A stretch of DNA of 64,000 nt from Sphingomonas paucimobilis NBRC 13935 (GTDB lineage Bacteria; Pseudomonadota; Alphaproteobacteria; Sphingomonadales; Sphingomonadaceae): positions 39,339 to 103,338 of the forward strand of contig NZ_BBJS01000011.1 of the NCBI RefSeq assembly GCF_000739895.2. The letters are read 5' to 3'. The notes beneath the pieces were generated by a model that was not told the DNA's origin, did not search any database, and saw only the letters and a list, made by a program, of their open reading frames with translations. The translations under genes and the position numbers were made by a program. Below are positions 35,515 through 48,106 of this stretch, piece by piece. The number at the start of each line of letters is the position of its first letter. Positions within the stretch are counted from its first letter, which is position 1.

Positions 35515-35967
35515 TTAGGCCAGCGACGCCTTCACCAGCCCGCTCGCCTTGCTCATGTCCAGCACCGCCGCATGGCGTGCCTTCAACTCGGCCATCACCC
35601 GGCCCATGTCCTTCATGCCGGACGCGCCGATCTCCGCCTTGATCGCCTCGATCGCGGCCTTGGTTTCGTCCTCGGTCAGCGTCTGCGGCAGGAAGCGCTC
35701 GATCACCGCGACCTCGGCCTTTTCGGCGTCGGCCAGTTCCTGGCGGCCGCCCTGTTCGTACATCGCGATCGATTCGCGGCGCTGCTTGACCATCTTTTGC
35801 AGCACTTCGATCACGACCATGTCGTCATCGGCGGGCGCGTCGCCGGTGCGGAGTTCAATGTCGCGGTTCTTGATAGCGGCCTGGATCAGGCTGATCGCCG
35901 CGCGGCTTTCCTTGTCGCCCGCTTTCATGGCGGCCACCTGCGCGGCCTTGATGTCGTCGCGAATCAT
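35515..35967 (-). CDS. GatB/YqeY domain protein
   Basis: 150 residues of the YqeY family, related to the tail domain of the tRNA amidotransferase subunit GatB. Seen are DIKAAQVAAMKAGDKESRAA, ISLIQAAIKNRDIE, and EVAVIERFLPQTLTEDE with GMKDMGRVMAEL. It is often encoded next to dnaG and rpoD, as here. A role in tRNA binding or translation quality is assumed for the family but not shown. The ATG at 35967 gives the standard start MIRDDIK. Confidence 0.9.
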   Translation of the reverse strand: MIRDDIKAAQVAAMKAGDKESRAAISLIQAAIKNRDIELRTGDAPADDDMVVIEVLQKMVKQRRESIAMYEQGGRQELADAEKAEVAVIERFLPQTLTEDETKAAIEAIKAEIGASGMKDMGRVMAELKARHAAVLDMSKASGLVKASLA

Positions 35968-36108
35968 GTTTTTTCCGTCTTGTCTGAAAGGCGGGGACGA
36001 TAGCCGATGGAACCAATTCCGTGAACCGGTTGACGCGGCGGCCATCGGGGTCTAGCGGACGCCACTTAGCGACATTGCAGACATTTTAAGCAGGAGTGCC
36101 CGCCGATC

Positions 36109-37293
36109 ATGGCCGACGCCAAGCCATTCGTCATGCCCGAAAAGCCCGAAGGCGCCACGGGCGTTCTCGTTCTGGCGAACGGAGACGTGTTGTGGGGGCG
36201 CGGTTTCGGCGTCGAGGGTGATGCCGTGGGCGAGGTGTGTTTCCACACCGCGATGACCGGCTATCAGGAGATCATGACCGACCCGTCCTTCGCGGGCCAG
36301 ATCATTACCTTCACCTTCCCGCATATCGGCAATGTCGGCGCGAACCCCGACGATATCGAGGCGGACGCGCCGCATGCGCTGGGCATGATCGTCCGCGAGG
36401 ATCCGACCGCCCCGTCCAACTTCCGCGCGATGGAGAACCTCGCCGGATGGATGGCACGGCACAACCGTATCGGCCTGGCGGGTATCGACACCCGTGCGCT
36501 GACCCGCCGCATCCGCGCGGCCGGCGCGCCCAACGGCGTGATCGCGCATTCGGCCGCCGGTGAGTTCGATATCCCCGCGCTGCTGGAGAAGGCGCGCGCC
36601 TGGCCGGGGCTGGAGGGCATGGACCTGGCGAAGGACGTGTCGACCGAGCTGCATTATGGCTGGGGCGAGACGCGCGAGGGCGGCCTGTGGCGGCTGGGCT
36701 TCGGCTATACGGGCGCGGAGGGCGCGGATCGCCCGCACGTCGTCGCGATCGATTATGGCAGCAAGCACAACATCTTCCGCAACCTGGTCCAGGCCGGTGC
36801 GAAGGTGTCGGTGGTCCCCGCCACTGCCTCCTACGAGGATGTGATGGCGCTGAACCCGGACGGCATCTTCCTGTCCAACGGCCCCGGCGATCCTGCGGCG
36901 ACTGGCGAATATACCGTACCGGTGATCCGCCAGCTGCTCGACACGGGCAAGCCGCTGTTCGGCATCTGCTTGGGCCACCAGCTTCTGGGTCTGGCGGTCG
37001 GCGCCAAGACCACCAAGATGCACCAGGGGCACCGCGGCGCGAACCACCCGGTCAAGCGCCTGTCCGACGGTCTGGTCGAGATCACCAGCATGAACCACGG
37101 CTTTGCGGTCGAGCGCGAGACGCTGCCTGCGAACGCGCGTGAGACGCATGTGTCGCTGTTCGACGGGTCGAATGCGGGTCTGGAACTGACCGACCGACCG
37201 GCCTTCTCGGTCCAGTATCACCCCGAAGCCTCGCCGGGGCCGCAGGACAGCTTCTATCTGTTCGAGCGGTTCGTGGGGTCGCTGAAGGGATAA
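36109..37293 (+). CDS. carA: Carbamoyl-phosphate synthase small subunit
   Basis: CarA hydrolyses glutamine and channels ammonia to CarB for carbamoyl phosphate, used in arginine and pyrimidine synthesis. 394 residues. The N-terminal CarA domain includes GFGVEGDAVGEVCFHTAMTG; the class I glutamine amidotransferase domain has the nucleophile in FGICLGHQLL, with NHGFAV and the HPEASPGP triad segment. AGGAG lies 13 bp before the ATG. It is divergent from yqeY. Confidence 0.97.
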   Translation: MADAKPFVMPEKPEGATGVLVLANGDVLWGRGFGVEGDAVGEVCFHTAMTGYQEIMTDPSFAGQIITFTFPHIGNVGANPDDIEADAPHALGMIVREDPTAPSNFRAMENLAGWMARHNRIGLAGIDTRALTRRIRAAGAPNGVIAHSAAGEFDIPALLEKARAWPGLEGMDLAKDVSTELHYGWGETREGGLWRLGFGYTGAEGADRPHVVAIDYGSKHNIFRNLVQAGAKVSVVPATASYEDVMALNPDGIFLSNGPGDPAATGEYTVPVIRQLLDTGKPLFGICLGHQLLGLAVGAKTTKMHQGHRGANHPVKRLSDGLVEITSMNHGFAVERETLPANARETHVSLFDGSNAGLELTDRPAFSVQYHPEASPGPQDSFYLFERFVGSLKG

Positions 37294-37299
37294 CGACCC

Positions 37300-37526
37300 A
37301 TGGTTCGCTTTCGCATCAAGGCAGAGCACGTCGAAGATGTCTTCGCGATGCTAGCAGATGTGAAGATCGAGCCGATCCACGTGCAGGATCGCGGCGACGG
37401 TGGAGTTGCTATCGAGATTGGCGAAATCTCGGATGAGCAAGGTCAAGCGATCGCCGCAGCGTTCCGGCCAGAATGGTCGGCCATCATTGGAATAATCGGC
37501 GGGGTTCCGCCGCTTGAGAGGCACTA

Positions 37527-37527
<1 letters not shown>
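37300..37527 (+). CDS. 75-residue protein of unknown function between carA and carB
   Basis: The ORF begins 6 bp after carA and its stop overlaps the carB ATG (TAATG), so it is built into the car operon. The product is small and compact, with alternating strands and helices: [39 protein letters not shown] and [10 protein letters not shown]. The carB ribosome-binding site (GAGAGG) lies in its last codons. Codon use is less GC-biased than in carA and carB (CTA, GCA, ATA appear), hinting at later acquisition. No family was recognised. Confidence 0.72.
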
Positions 37528-40859
<3,332 letters not shown>

Positions 40860-40886
40860 TCCCGACATGAGAACATGATGTGCTGG

Positions 40887-40919
40887 CGGACCGCTCTCCC
40901 GGTTGGGGAGGGTGGTCCG
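40887..40919 (+). terminator. Strong hairpin between carB and greA
   Basis: CGGACC (40887-40892) pairs with GGTCCG (40914-40919), enclosing CTCTCCC and GGGGAGG arms. There is no T-run. It could be a terminator-like or processing element before greA. Confidence 0.4.
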
Positions 40920-40953
40920 TACCGGGAATGCGTAAGAATTGGGGACAGATATT

Positions 40954-41430
40954 ATGGCGACCGTCGAAAAGATGCCGATGCTCCAGGAGGGCTATGACAA
41001 GCTCACCCAGGACCTGCGGCGTCTGAAAGAGGAACGGCCGCAGATCGTCGATGCGATCGAGGAAGCGCGGGCACATGGCGACCTGTCCGAAAACGCCGAA
41101 TATCACGCGGCCAAGGAGCGTCAGGGCCAGATCGAGGCGTCGATCGCCGACATCGAGGACAAGCTGAGCCGCGCGCAGATCATCGATCCGAAGGACCTGT
41201 CGGGCGACAAGATCGTGTTCGGCGCGACCGTCACGCTGCTCGACGAGGACGACAAGCCGGTCAAGTATCAGATCGTCGGCCAGACCGAGGCGGACGCCAA
41301 GACCGGCCGCATCAGCTACAACTCGCCGCTGGGCCGTGCGCTGATCGGGCGCAAGGTCGAGGAAGAGGTCGAGGTGACGGTGCCGTCAGGCGATCGCTAT
41401 TACCTCGTCAGCAAGATCGAATTCATCTGA
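40954..41430 (+). CDS. greA: Transcription elongation factor GreA
   Basis: GreA rescues backtracked RNA polymerase by stimulating transcript cleavage. It has the N-terminal coiled coil with the acidic tip in [20 protein letters not shown] (the D and E pair that reaches the active site) and the C-terminal FKBP-like part ending in [11 protein letters not shown]. It is 158 residues, exactly the usual length, from the ATG at 40954 ([10 protein letters not shown]). It sits 4 bp before the rhomboid gene. Confidence 0.97.
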   Translation: MATVEKMPMLQEGYDKLTQDLRRLKEERPQIVDAIEEARAHGDLSENAEYHAAKERQGQIEASIADIEDKLSRAQIIDPKDLSGDKIVFGATVTLLDEDDKPVKYQIVGQTEADAKTGRISYNSPLGRALIGRKVEEEVEVTVPSGDRYYLVSKIEFI

Positions 41431-41434
41431 TCCG

Positions 41435-42073
41435 ATGAACTGGACAGCGGCACGGGCGACGACGGCCATCGCGGTCGTCACAGCGATCGTGTCGCTGTTC
41501 CTGATCCTGACCGGCATGGTGCCGGATGCGGCGGTCGGGGCGGGCTTCATCCCCTTGCGCTTCGAAGGCGCGGCGCTGCCCCCCGATTTCGGCTTCGCCG
41601 TGCCGACGCTGCTGACCCCGTTGACCGCGACGCTGGTCCATGGCGGGTTCGCACATATCGCGTTCAATCTGATCATGCTGGTCTATTGCGGCGCGCAGAC
41701 CGAGCGCGCGCTGGGCCCGCGCGGGATTGTCGTCCTTTACATCGTCGGCGCCTATGCGGCGGCAATGGCGCAGTATTTTCCCGATCCGAGTTCACCCATG
41801 CCGATGATCGGCGCGAGCGGCGCGATCTCGGCGATCGTCGGGGCCTATGCGCTGCTCTTCGGGCAGCGTCGTGCGACGCGCGGCATTGCCGGCTTGTCGG
41901 CGGAGCTGACGCATGTGCTGTGGCTGGCGGCGGGCTGGATCGGTATCCAGCTACTGATCGGCTATGCCGGCATGGGCATGGGCGCGATCGCGGTGGCCGC
42001 GCATATCGGCGGGTTCGTGGCGGGGCTGGTCTTCGCCAAGCCGCTGCTGTTGTGGCGTTACCGTAACGCCTGA
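41435..42073 (+). CDS. Rhomboid family intramembrane serine protease
   Basis: 212 residues with six hydrophobic helices. The catalytic dyad is Ser128 in GASGAIS and His190 in AAHIGGFVAG. The conserved HGGFAHIAFNLIML motif (oxyanion Asn78) is in an earlier helix. It cuts membrane proteins within the bilayer; the substrate is unknown. It begins 4 bp after greA and is probably co-transcribed. Confidence 0.92.
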   Translation: MNWTAARATTAIAVVTAIVSLFLILTGMVPDAAVGAGFIPLRFEGAALPPDFGFAVPTLLTPLTATLVHGGFAHIAFNLIMLVYCGAQTERALGPRGIVVLYIVGAYAAAMAQYFPDPSSPMPMIGASGAISAIVGAYALLFGQRRATRGIAGLSAELTHVLWLAAGWIGIQLLIGYAGMGMGAIAVAAHIGGFVAGLVFAKPLLLWRYRNA

Positions 42074-42137
42074 GGCGGATGGGGCTTCATGCCCCGAGCG
42101 GGGTTTTCACATCGCCCGGCATGACCGTTTTCCCGTG

Positions 42138-42263
42138 CACTTCGACTTCGCTCAGTGCGAACGGAGGGGGATCGGCTCAAACAGACGCTCGGTACGAGCG
42201 TGATGCGGTGTATGGGGCGGATTCCTAATCCCAACCGTCGTTCAGCCTGAGCGAAGTCGAAGG
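42138..42263. repeat. Imperfect inverted copy of the dispersed TTCGACTT repeat
   Basis: The left arm is CACTTCGACTTCGCTCAG (42138-42155) and continues through GTGCGAACGG. The right arm, about 42236-42263, reads GTTCAGCCTGAGCGAAGTCG and continues through AAGGC. The arms agree in the core but differ in the flanks, unlike the perfect copies near 6143 and 29942. It lies between the convergent rhomboid and DUF4170 genes. Confidence 0.75.
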
Positions 42264-42293
42264 CCGCGCCCCCAACTTCGCCCAAAACCAGGA

Positions 42294-42509
42294 TCAGTCG
42301 AGCGTCGGCTCCAGCAGCCGGTGCAGATGCACGACGACGAACTTCATTTCCGCGTCATCGACGGTCCGCTGCGCGGCGGCGCGCCAGGCCTTTTCGGCGC
42401 TGGCATAATCGGGGAACACGCCCACCACTTCCAGCGCGGCGGGATCGACAAAGTCCAGGGTCTGCGGGTCGCTGACGCGGCCACCGAAGACGAGATGCAG
42501 CTTGCTCAT
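42294..42509 (-). CDS. DUF4170 domain protein
   Basis: 71 residues: KLHLVFGGRVSDPQTLDFVD, then VVGVFPDYASAEKAWRAAAQ and RTVDDAEMKFVVVHLHRLLE. This matches the small alphaproteobacterial DUF4170 family, which has no known function. AGGAGAC lies 4 bp before the ATG. It is flanked by the repeat element on one side and the divergent ferredoxin reductase gene on the other. Confidence 0.85.
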   Translation of the reverse strand: MSKLHLVFGGRVSDPQTLDFVDPAALEVVGVFPDYASAEKAWRAAAQRTVDDAEMKFVVVHLHRLLEPTLD

Positions 42510-42635
42510 GATGTCTCCTGAAGAATTGCCCGCTCCCTAGCGGCAAGCCGCCTGCGATTGAAGATGCTCTTTCACGCTCGCAACGCTTTGTCATGACCGA
42601 TGACAGGCGGGGTGGTTCCGTCCTAGGGAATGGGC

Positions 42636-43892
42636 ATGAACCAGATGCCGACCCATTCCCCGTCCGCCTCCTATGATGTTCTGATCGTCGGCACCGGCCA
42701 TGCCGGCGCGCAGGCCGCGATCGCGCTGCGGCAGGAGGGGTTTGCGGGCACGATCGCGATGGTCGGCGAAGAAGCCTATCCGCCCTATGAGCGCCCGCCC
42801 TTGTCGAAGGATTATCTGGCCGGCGACAAGCCCTTCGAGCGGATCCTGATCCGTCCCGAACGCTTCTGGACGGAGCGCGACATCACGCTTCGGCTGGGTG
42901 AGGAGGTCGTCGCGGTCGATCCCGAAGCGCGCTGCGTCACCACGGCCGGGGGTGCCGTGATCGACTATGGCCATCTGATCTGGGCCGCAGGCGGCCATGC
43001 CCGGCGGCTGAGTTGTGCCGGTCATGACCTGGCGGGTGTGCATGGTGTGCGGACGCGTGCCGATGTCGATCGGCTGATCGCCGAACTGCCGAGCGTCGAG
43101 CAGGTGGTGGTGATCGGCGGCGGCTACATCGGGCTGGAGGCGGCCGCCGTCCTGACCAAGTTCGGCAAGCAGGTCACGATCGTCGAGGCGCAGCCGCGTG
43201 TGCTGGCGCGTGTGGCGGGCGAGGCGCTGTCGCGCTTCTACGAGGCCGAGCACCGGGCGCACGGCGTGACCGTGCGGCTGAACGACGGCGTGAACTGTAT
43301 CGAGGGGGACGGCAAAGTGACCGGCGTTCGCCTTGCCGATGCTACGGTCCTGCCGGCGCAAATGGCGATCGTCGGGATCGGCATCATACCGGCCGTCGCA
43401 CCGCTGATCGCCGCCGGGGCAGCGGGCGACAATGGCGTGACGGTCGATGCGCAAGGGCGGACCAGCCTGCCGCACATCTTCGCGGTCGGGGATTGCGCCG
43501 CGCATGCCAACGCCTTTGCCGGCGGGGCCGTCATCCGCCTGGAGTCGGTGCAGAATGCCAATGACCAGGCGACCGCCGCCGCGCGAACGATCGCGGGGCG
43601 CGAGGCGGCCTATCATGCCGTGCCCTGGTTCTGGTCGAACCAATATGATCTGAAATTGCAGACAGTCGGACTGTCGATCGGCCATGACCGGGCGATCCTG
43701 CGCGGTGATCCGGCGACGCGCAGCTTCTCGGTCGTTTATCTGCGCGAGGGGCGGGTGATCGCGCTCGACTGCGTCAACGCGATGCGCGATTTCGTGCAGG
43801 GCAAGGCGCTGGTGGCGGATGGCGCGGCCGTGGCGGAGGATGCGCTGGCCGATGCGACGCAGCCGCTCAAGACGCTCTGGCCGATTGGCTGA
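42636..43892 (+). CDS. FAD-dependent ferredoxin reductase (putidaredoxin/rhodocoxin reductase family)
   Basis: About 418 residues. The FAD motif is [20 protein letters not shown], followed by [17 protein letters not shown], which is typical for reductases that feed ferredoxins of P450 or dioxygenase systems. The NAD motif is [17 protein letters not shown], and the second FAD motif is [10 protein letters not shown]-terminal reductase domain (about 325-410) is present. No ferredoxin or oxygenase gene is nearby, so the partner is unknown. An ATG at 42630 is an alternative start two codons earlier. Confidence 0.9.
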   Translation: MNQMPTHSPSASYDVLIVGTGHAGAQAAIALRQEGFAGTIAMVGEEAYPPYERPPLSKDYLAGDKPFERILIRPERFWTERDITLRLGEEVVAVDPEARCVTTAGGAVIDYGHLIWAAGGHARRLSCAGHDLAGVHGVRTRADVDRLIAELPSVEQVVVIGGGYIGLEAAAVLTKFGKQVTIVEAQPRVLARVAGEALSRFYEAEHRAHGVTVRLNDGVNCIEGDGKVTGVRLADATVLPAQMAIVGIGIIPAVAPLIAAGAAGDNGVTVDAQGRTSLPHIFAVGDCAAHANAFAGGAVIRLESVQNANDQATAAARTIAGREAAYHAVPWFWSNQYDLKLQTVGLSIGHDRAILRGDPATRSFSVVYLREGRVIALDCVNAMRDFVQGKALVADGAAVAEDALADATQPLKTLWPIG

Positions 43893-43935
43893 TGGCCGGT
43901 TGGGCCTAAGTTGACTGTCTTGAGGAAACCCCGCG

Positions 43936-44643
43936 TCAACTGGCCAGTGCGCGTTCGGTATCCTCGCGGGCCTGGTCGACCAGCACGATCGTCGCAGCGC
44001 GTGCCGCCGCCGCGTCGCCATCGGCGATGGCGGCGAAGAGCTGGCGGTGTTCGGGCATGGAGTCTCGCGGCACGCGGCTGCCGCGATGCTTGTAGAGCGT
44101 GGTCCAGCGGACGGCCGCGCCGATGCTGCCAGACAGGCTGATCAGCAACTCGTTGCCCGTCGCTTCTAGGATGATGTTGTGGAACAATTGGTCGGCGGCG
44201 CGGCCCTGTTCGGTGTGGAGGCCATGTTCGCCCATCGCCTCCAGCGCGGCGCCCATGCGCGAGAGCTGGCGCGTGGTGCGACTGATCGCGGCAAGTTCGG
44301 CGGCGGCGGGCTCGACGATCAGGCGAAGCTGGAACAGGCTGCTGACGAAGCCAGCGGGCGGCTCGCCCTCGAACATCCAGGCGAGAAGATCGGGGTCGAG
44401 CAGATTCCATTCCAGCCGCTCGCGCACCCGCGTGCCCGCCTTGGGCTTGCTGACCACCAGCCCCTTGGCCGACAACATGCGAAGCGCCTCGCGCACCACC
44501 GAGCGCGACATACCGCGCTGCTCGGCGATTTCGACCTCGCCCGGCAGGGTCGATCCCGGGGCGATCCGGCCGGTCACGATGGCGACACCGATATCCCGCG
44601 CCAGCGCGCTATGGGCGGGTCCGCGCCGCTTCAAGGTGGTCAC
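43936..44643 (-). CDS. GntR/FadR-family transcription regulator (FCD type)
   Basis: 235 residues. The N-terminal winged helix (about 10-75) has GRIAPGSTLPGEVEIAEQRG and SRSVVREALRMLSAKGLV. The helical FCD ligand-binding domain follows, with metal-site-like histidines in ADQLFHNIILEATGN and MPEHRQLFAAI. Such regulators usually sense sugar acids or carboxylates. It is divergent from the CocE hydrolase gene, with a fitting palindrome between them, so it probably controls that gene and itself. Confidence 0.9.
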   Translation of the reverse strand: MTTLKRRGPAHSALARDIGVAIVTGRIAPGSTLPGEVEIAEQRGMSRSVVREALRMLSAKGLVVSKPKAGTRVRERLEWNLLDPDLLAWMFEGEPPAGFVSSLFQLRLIVEPAAAELAAISRTTRQLSRMGAALEAMGEHGLHTEQGRAADQLFHNIILEATGNELLISLSGSIGAAVRWTTLYKHRGSRVPRDSMPEHRQLFAAIADGDAAAARAATIVLVDQAREDTERALAS

Positions 44644-44748
44644 TCGGTGGGTTCCTCCCCGGATGGTCCGTTGTTGTCAGACCTTTCTATGGACCGAAGC
44701 GCGGAAAGGAAAGCGCGGCGGTACGTTACGCGCCCGCTTGCACCACAT

Positions 44749-44765
44749 ATGATACCATGTATCAT
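44749..44765. promoter_or_regulatory. Probable GntR/FadR operator
   Basis: ATGATACCATGTATCAT is a perfect 7-3-7 inverted repeat in an AT-rich patch, 82 bp before the CocE-hydrolase ATG and 105 bp before the GntR gene. Length and symmetry resemble operators of FCD-type GntR regulators. Confidence 0.62.
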
Positions 44766-44846
44766 TATTGAATACGCCAGTTGCCCCCGACCCCGTGTCG
44801 CGGCACGATGCGGTATTCACCGATCCATGAGGGGGTCCGTTTTTCC

Positions 44847-46811
44847 ATGCGTTTCCGCAACCTTCTGCTCGCCGCCAGCGCGCTCGCCGTCCTGACGCCC
44901 GCCACCGCGCAACAGGCACCCGTGACGGGTCAGCCGGTCAAGGTCGTCACCGACTCGACGGTCAGCGACATTCCGCCCCACTTCACGCCGCCGACCAACG
45001 TCGCCGAGCGGGATTATGACAAGCGGGTGGTGATGATCCCGATGCGCGACGGGACGAAGCTCTATACGGTGATCGTCGTCCCCAAGGGCGCGGTCAACGC
45101 GCCGATCGTCCTGACCCGCACGCCCTATAACGCCGCGGGTCGCGCCAAGCGTTCGGACAGCGCCAAGATGATCGAGGCGCTGCCGCTGGCCGATGAGGAG
45201 TTCGTCAAGGCGGGTTATATCCGCGTCTATCAGGACATTCGCGGCAAATATGGCTCGGAGGGGGAATATGTCGTGACGCGCCCCGTCATCGGCCCGTTGA
45301 ACGCGACCAAGGTCGATCACACCACCGATGCCTATGACACGATCGACTGGCTGGTGAACAAGGCGAACCTGCCTGAATCGAACGGCCGCGTCGGCATGAT
45401 CGGTTCGTCTTATGAAGGCTTTACCGTCGTCATGGCGCTGCTGAACCCGCACCCGGCATTGAAGGTCGCGGCGCCCGAAAGCCCGATGATCGATGGCTGG
45501 ATGGGCGACGACTGGTTCCATTACGGCGCCTTCCGCCTGGCCAATATCGGCTGGATCGGTTCGCAGACCGGTTACAAGGGTGAGGGGACCGCGCCGTCCA
45601 GCGGCGGCTATGACGATTATGAAAATTTCCGCTACGGCTCAGCGAACGACTGGGCCAGGAAGTCGGGATATGACCAACTGCCCTTCTGGCAGCGCATCGT
45701 CCAGCACCCGTCCTATGACTTTTATTGGCAGGGCCAGGCGCTCGACAAGCTGCTGGCGGCCAATCCCTCCAATGTCCCGACCATTTGGGAACAGGGGCTG
45801 TGGGACCAGGAGGATATGTACGGTGCGATCACGTCCTGGGAAGCGCTGAAGGCCAAGGGGAAGCTGGGCAACAACTTCCTCGTCATGGGCCCGTGGCGGC
45901 ACAGCCAGATCAACCGCACCGGCACCAGCCTGGGGCCGTTCCAGTGGAATGGCGACACCGCCAAGCAGTTCCGCCAGGACATGGTCCTGCCGCTGTTCAA
46001 CCAGTATCTGAAGGACGGTCCGGCGGCCAATCTGCCCAGCGCGGCGATCTACAACACCGGGGAGAATCATTGGGACAAGCTCACCCAATGGCCGCTCGCT
46101 TGTCAGACTGGTTGCGCCGCCCCGCTGACCCCGCTCTATCTGGCGGACGACGAGGGGCTGAGCTTTGACAAGCCGGCGGCGGGGCAGGACAGTTATGTCT
46201 CCGATCCGGCCAATCCCGTGCCGCATCTATCGCGGCCGGTGAACTTCAGCGACGGCCGCTGGGGCGACTGGCTGGTCAGCGATCAGCGTCATGCCGATGG
46301 CCGCACCGATGTCGTCACCTATCGTTCGCCCGTGCTGACCAAGGCGGTGCGGGTGTCCGGCGCGCCGATCGCCGACCTGTTCGCGCGCACGACCGGCACC
46401 GATGGCGATTTCGTCGTGAAGATCATCGACGTCTATCCGTCCGAGGATGCGATCGAACCCAAGATGGGCGGCTATGAACTGCCGATCAGCCTCGACATCT
46501 TCCGGGGACGCTATCGCAACAGCTTCGCCAACCCGACCGCCATCCCGGCGGGCAAGGTGCAGGAATACAAGTTCCGCCTGCCGACGGTGAACCATGTGTT
46601 CCAGCCGGGGCACCGGATCATGATCCAGGTCCAGTCGAGCCTGTTCCCGCTCTACGACCGCAATCCCCAGACCTTCGTGCCCAATATCTTCACGGCGAAG
46701 GCCGGCGATTACAAAAAGGCGACGATCACGCTGGAGCGCGGCGGCGCCAATGCCAGCCGCGTGTGGTTGCCAGTGGTGCCGGTCGACCAGTCGGCGGTCA
46801 TCGCCCGCTGA
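44847..46811 (+). CDS. Secreted CocE/NonD family hydrolase (X-Pro dipeptidyl-peptidase-like)
   Basis: 654 residues with a signal peptide (LLLAASALAVLTPATAQQ). The alpha/beta-hydrolase part contains the nucleophile Ser188 in GSSYEGF, RGKYGSEGEYV before it, and a late histidine region (GPWRHSQ). The C-terminal half is the jelly-roll domain of the S15/CocE family (SDGRWGDWLVSDQR, PGHRIMIQVQSSLFP). Known members hydrolyse esters, acylated amino acids or X-Pro peptides; the substrate here is unknown. It is probably regulated by the divergent GntR protein. Confidence 0.88.
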   Translation: MRFRNLLLAASALAVLTPATAQQAPVTGQPVKVVTDSTVSDIPPHFTPPTNVAERDYDKRVVMIPMRDGTKLYTVIVVPKGAVNAPIVLTRTPYNAAGRAKRSDSAKMIEALPLADEEFVKAGYIRVYQDIRGKYGSEGEYVVTRPVIGPLNATKVDHTTDAYDTIDWLVNKANLPESNGRVGMIGSSYEGFTVVMALLNPHPALKVAAPESPMIDGWMGDDWFHYGAFRLANIGWIGSQTGYKGEGTAPSSGGYDDYENFRYGSANDWARKSGYDQLPFWQRIVQHPSYDFYWQGQALDKLLAANPSNVPTIWEQGLWDQEDMYGAITSWEALKAKGKLGNNFLVMGPWRHSQINRTGTSLGPFQWNGDTAKQFRQDMVLPLFNQYLKDGPAANLPSAAIYNTGENHWDKLTQWPLACQTGCAAPLTPLYLADDEGLSFDKPAAGQDSYVSDPANPVPHLSRPVNFSDGRWGDWLVSDQRHADGRTDVVTYRSPVLTKAVRVSGAPIADLFARTTGTDGDFVVKIIDVYPSEDAIEPKMGGYELPISLDIFRGRYRNSFANPTAIPAGKVQEYKFRLPTVNHVFQPGHRIMIQVQSSLFPLYDRNPQTFVPNIFTAKAGDYKKATITLERGGANASRVWLPVVPVDQSAVIAR

Positions 46812-46936
46812 ATGTAGCAGGGGGCCGGGTGGACGGCAGCGCCGATCCACCCGGTCTCGCGCCCCAAGCGATTGCGGTTCATCGTAATTTTTTAAAGGCC
46901 CTTGGACCGGGGCCTCGCAATTGTTATCCTTTTAAG

Positions 46937-48106
46937 GTGGCTTCTCCCACCACCCTGAATGCGGCGCCTTTGCCGTTGGTCGACGATGCGATCGGACCGG
47001 TCGCCAGCGATCCGGATACGACGCGGCGCTATCTGGCGCTGATCGCGGCGGCGACCGATCGCCTGATGGGGGCCGACGACCCGGCGCGGATGATCGAGGC
47101 GCTGTTCGAGCTGATCCGGGACGAATTGCGGCTGGACCTGTTCTTCAATTTCCGGCGCGATGCGGATGATATCCGTCTGGAAGCCTGTGGCGGGCTGAGT
47201 CCGGCCCAGCGCCGCGCCATGGCGGATCTGGATATCGCCGGCTCGCTCTGCGCACGTGCCATGCGCGAGCGGCGGGTGCTGCACTTGACCGACATCCAGC
47301 ACTCGGACGACCCGGCCGCCGCCTTTGTGCGTTCGATCGGGGTCAAAGCCTATCTGTGCATGCCGCTTTTCTATGGCGAGCAATTGCTCGGCACGCTCAG
47401 CTTCGGGCGACGCGCGGCGGGGCCCTTCACCGATGAAGAGCAGCGGCTGCTGTCGCTGCTGTGCCATTATGTCTCGCTCGCCAAGCATCGGCTGCGGATC
47501 GAGCAGGCGTTGCGGGAAGGCATCGAAACCCAGACAAGGCTGCTGGACGAACTTAATCACCGGGTCCGCAACGCGCTTCAGGTTGCGATCGGTCTCGTCA
47601 CCAACGAGGTTCGTGCCGCCGCCGACCCGCGGACACGCGCCGCCTTGGGTCGGGCGGCGGAGCGGCTGCAGGTGCTCGCCAGCGCGCATCGCCCGCTTTA
47701 CGCGACCGCCGAGCCGGGGCTTGTCGATCTGGCCGCCCTGTTCGGTGATGTGATCGGGCAGTTGCGCGGCGACGAGGCACCGCCCGAGATCGCAGCGCCA
47801 GACGCCATCGCCGTGCCCATCGAGCGGGCGGTTGCCGCCGCCCTGTTGCTCGACACCATGTTGGAGGCGCAGATCGGGGTGCCGCGCATCCATATGACGA
47901 CGCGCCAGATCGATGGGAACGAAATGCTGCGCATATCGTTTGACGGCGTTGGATGGGAGCGTGGCGTCGATCTGGTTGGGACGGATCGATTGGTCGCGAG
48001 ATTATGCCATCAACTGCGTGCGACGCTGACGAGCGAGGGAAGTGGGTGCCTCATTTTGGTTATGCCGCATGATGGCGGCGAGCATCGGCACGGTCCCGCA
48101 GTCTGA
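46937..48106 (+). CDS. GAF-domain histidine kinase (HisKA_2/HWE type) with atypical ATPase domain
   Basis: About 389 residues from a GTG at 46937. A GAF domain (about 30-185) precedes a HisKA_2 phospho-acceptor segment with His208 in LDELNHRVRNALQ. The ATPase region is strange: where an N-box (NELVTNA-like) is expected the sequence reads ALLLDTMLEAQ, with no asparagine, and the glycine-rich lid is hard to find (SFDGVGWERG only). It may be catalytically weak or a pseudokinase. The next gene is a receiver overlapping its 3' end by 35 bp. The start is uncertain. Confidence 0.78.
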   Translation: MASPTTLNAAPLPLVDDAIGPVASDPDTTRRYLALIAAATDRLMGADDPARMIEALFELIRDELRLDLFFNFRRDADDIRLEACGGLSPAQRRAMADLDIAGSLCARAMRERRVLHLTDIQHSDDPAAAFVRSIGVKAYLCMPLFYGEQLLGTLSFGRRAAGPFTDEEQRLLSLLCHYVSLAKHRLRIEQALREGIETQTRLLDELNHRVRNALQVAIGLVTNEVRAAADPRTRAALGRAAERLQVLASAHRPLYATAEPGLVDLAALFGDVIGQLRGDEAPPEIAAPDAIAVPIERAVAAALLLDTMLEAQIGVPRIHMTTRQIDGNEMLRISFDGVGWERGVDLVGTDRLVARLCHQLRATLTSEGSGCLILVMPHDGGEHRHGPAV

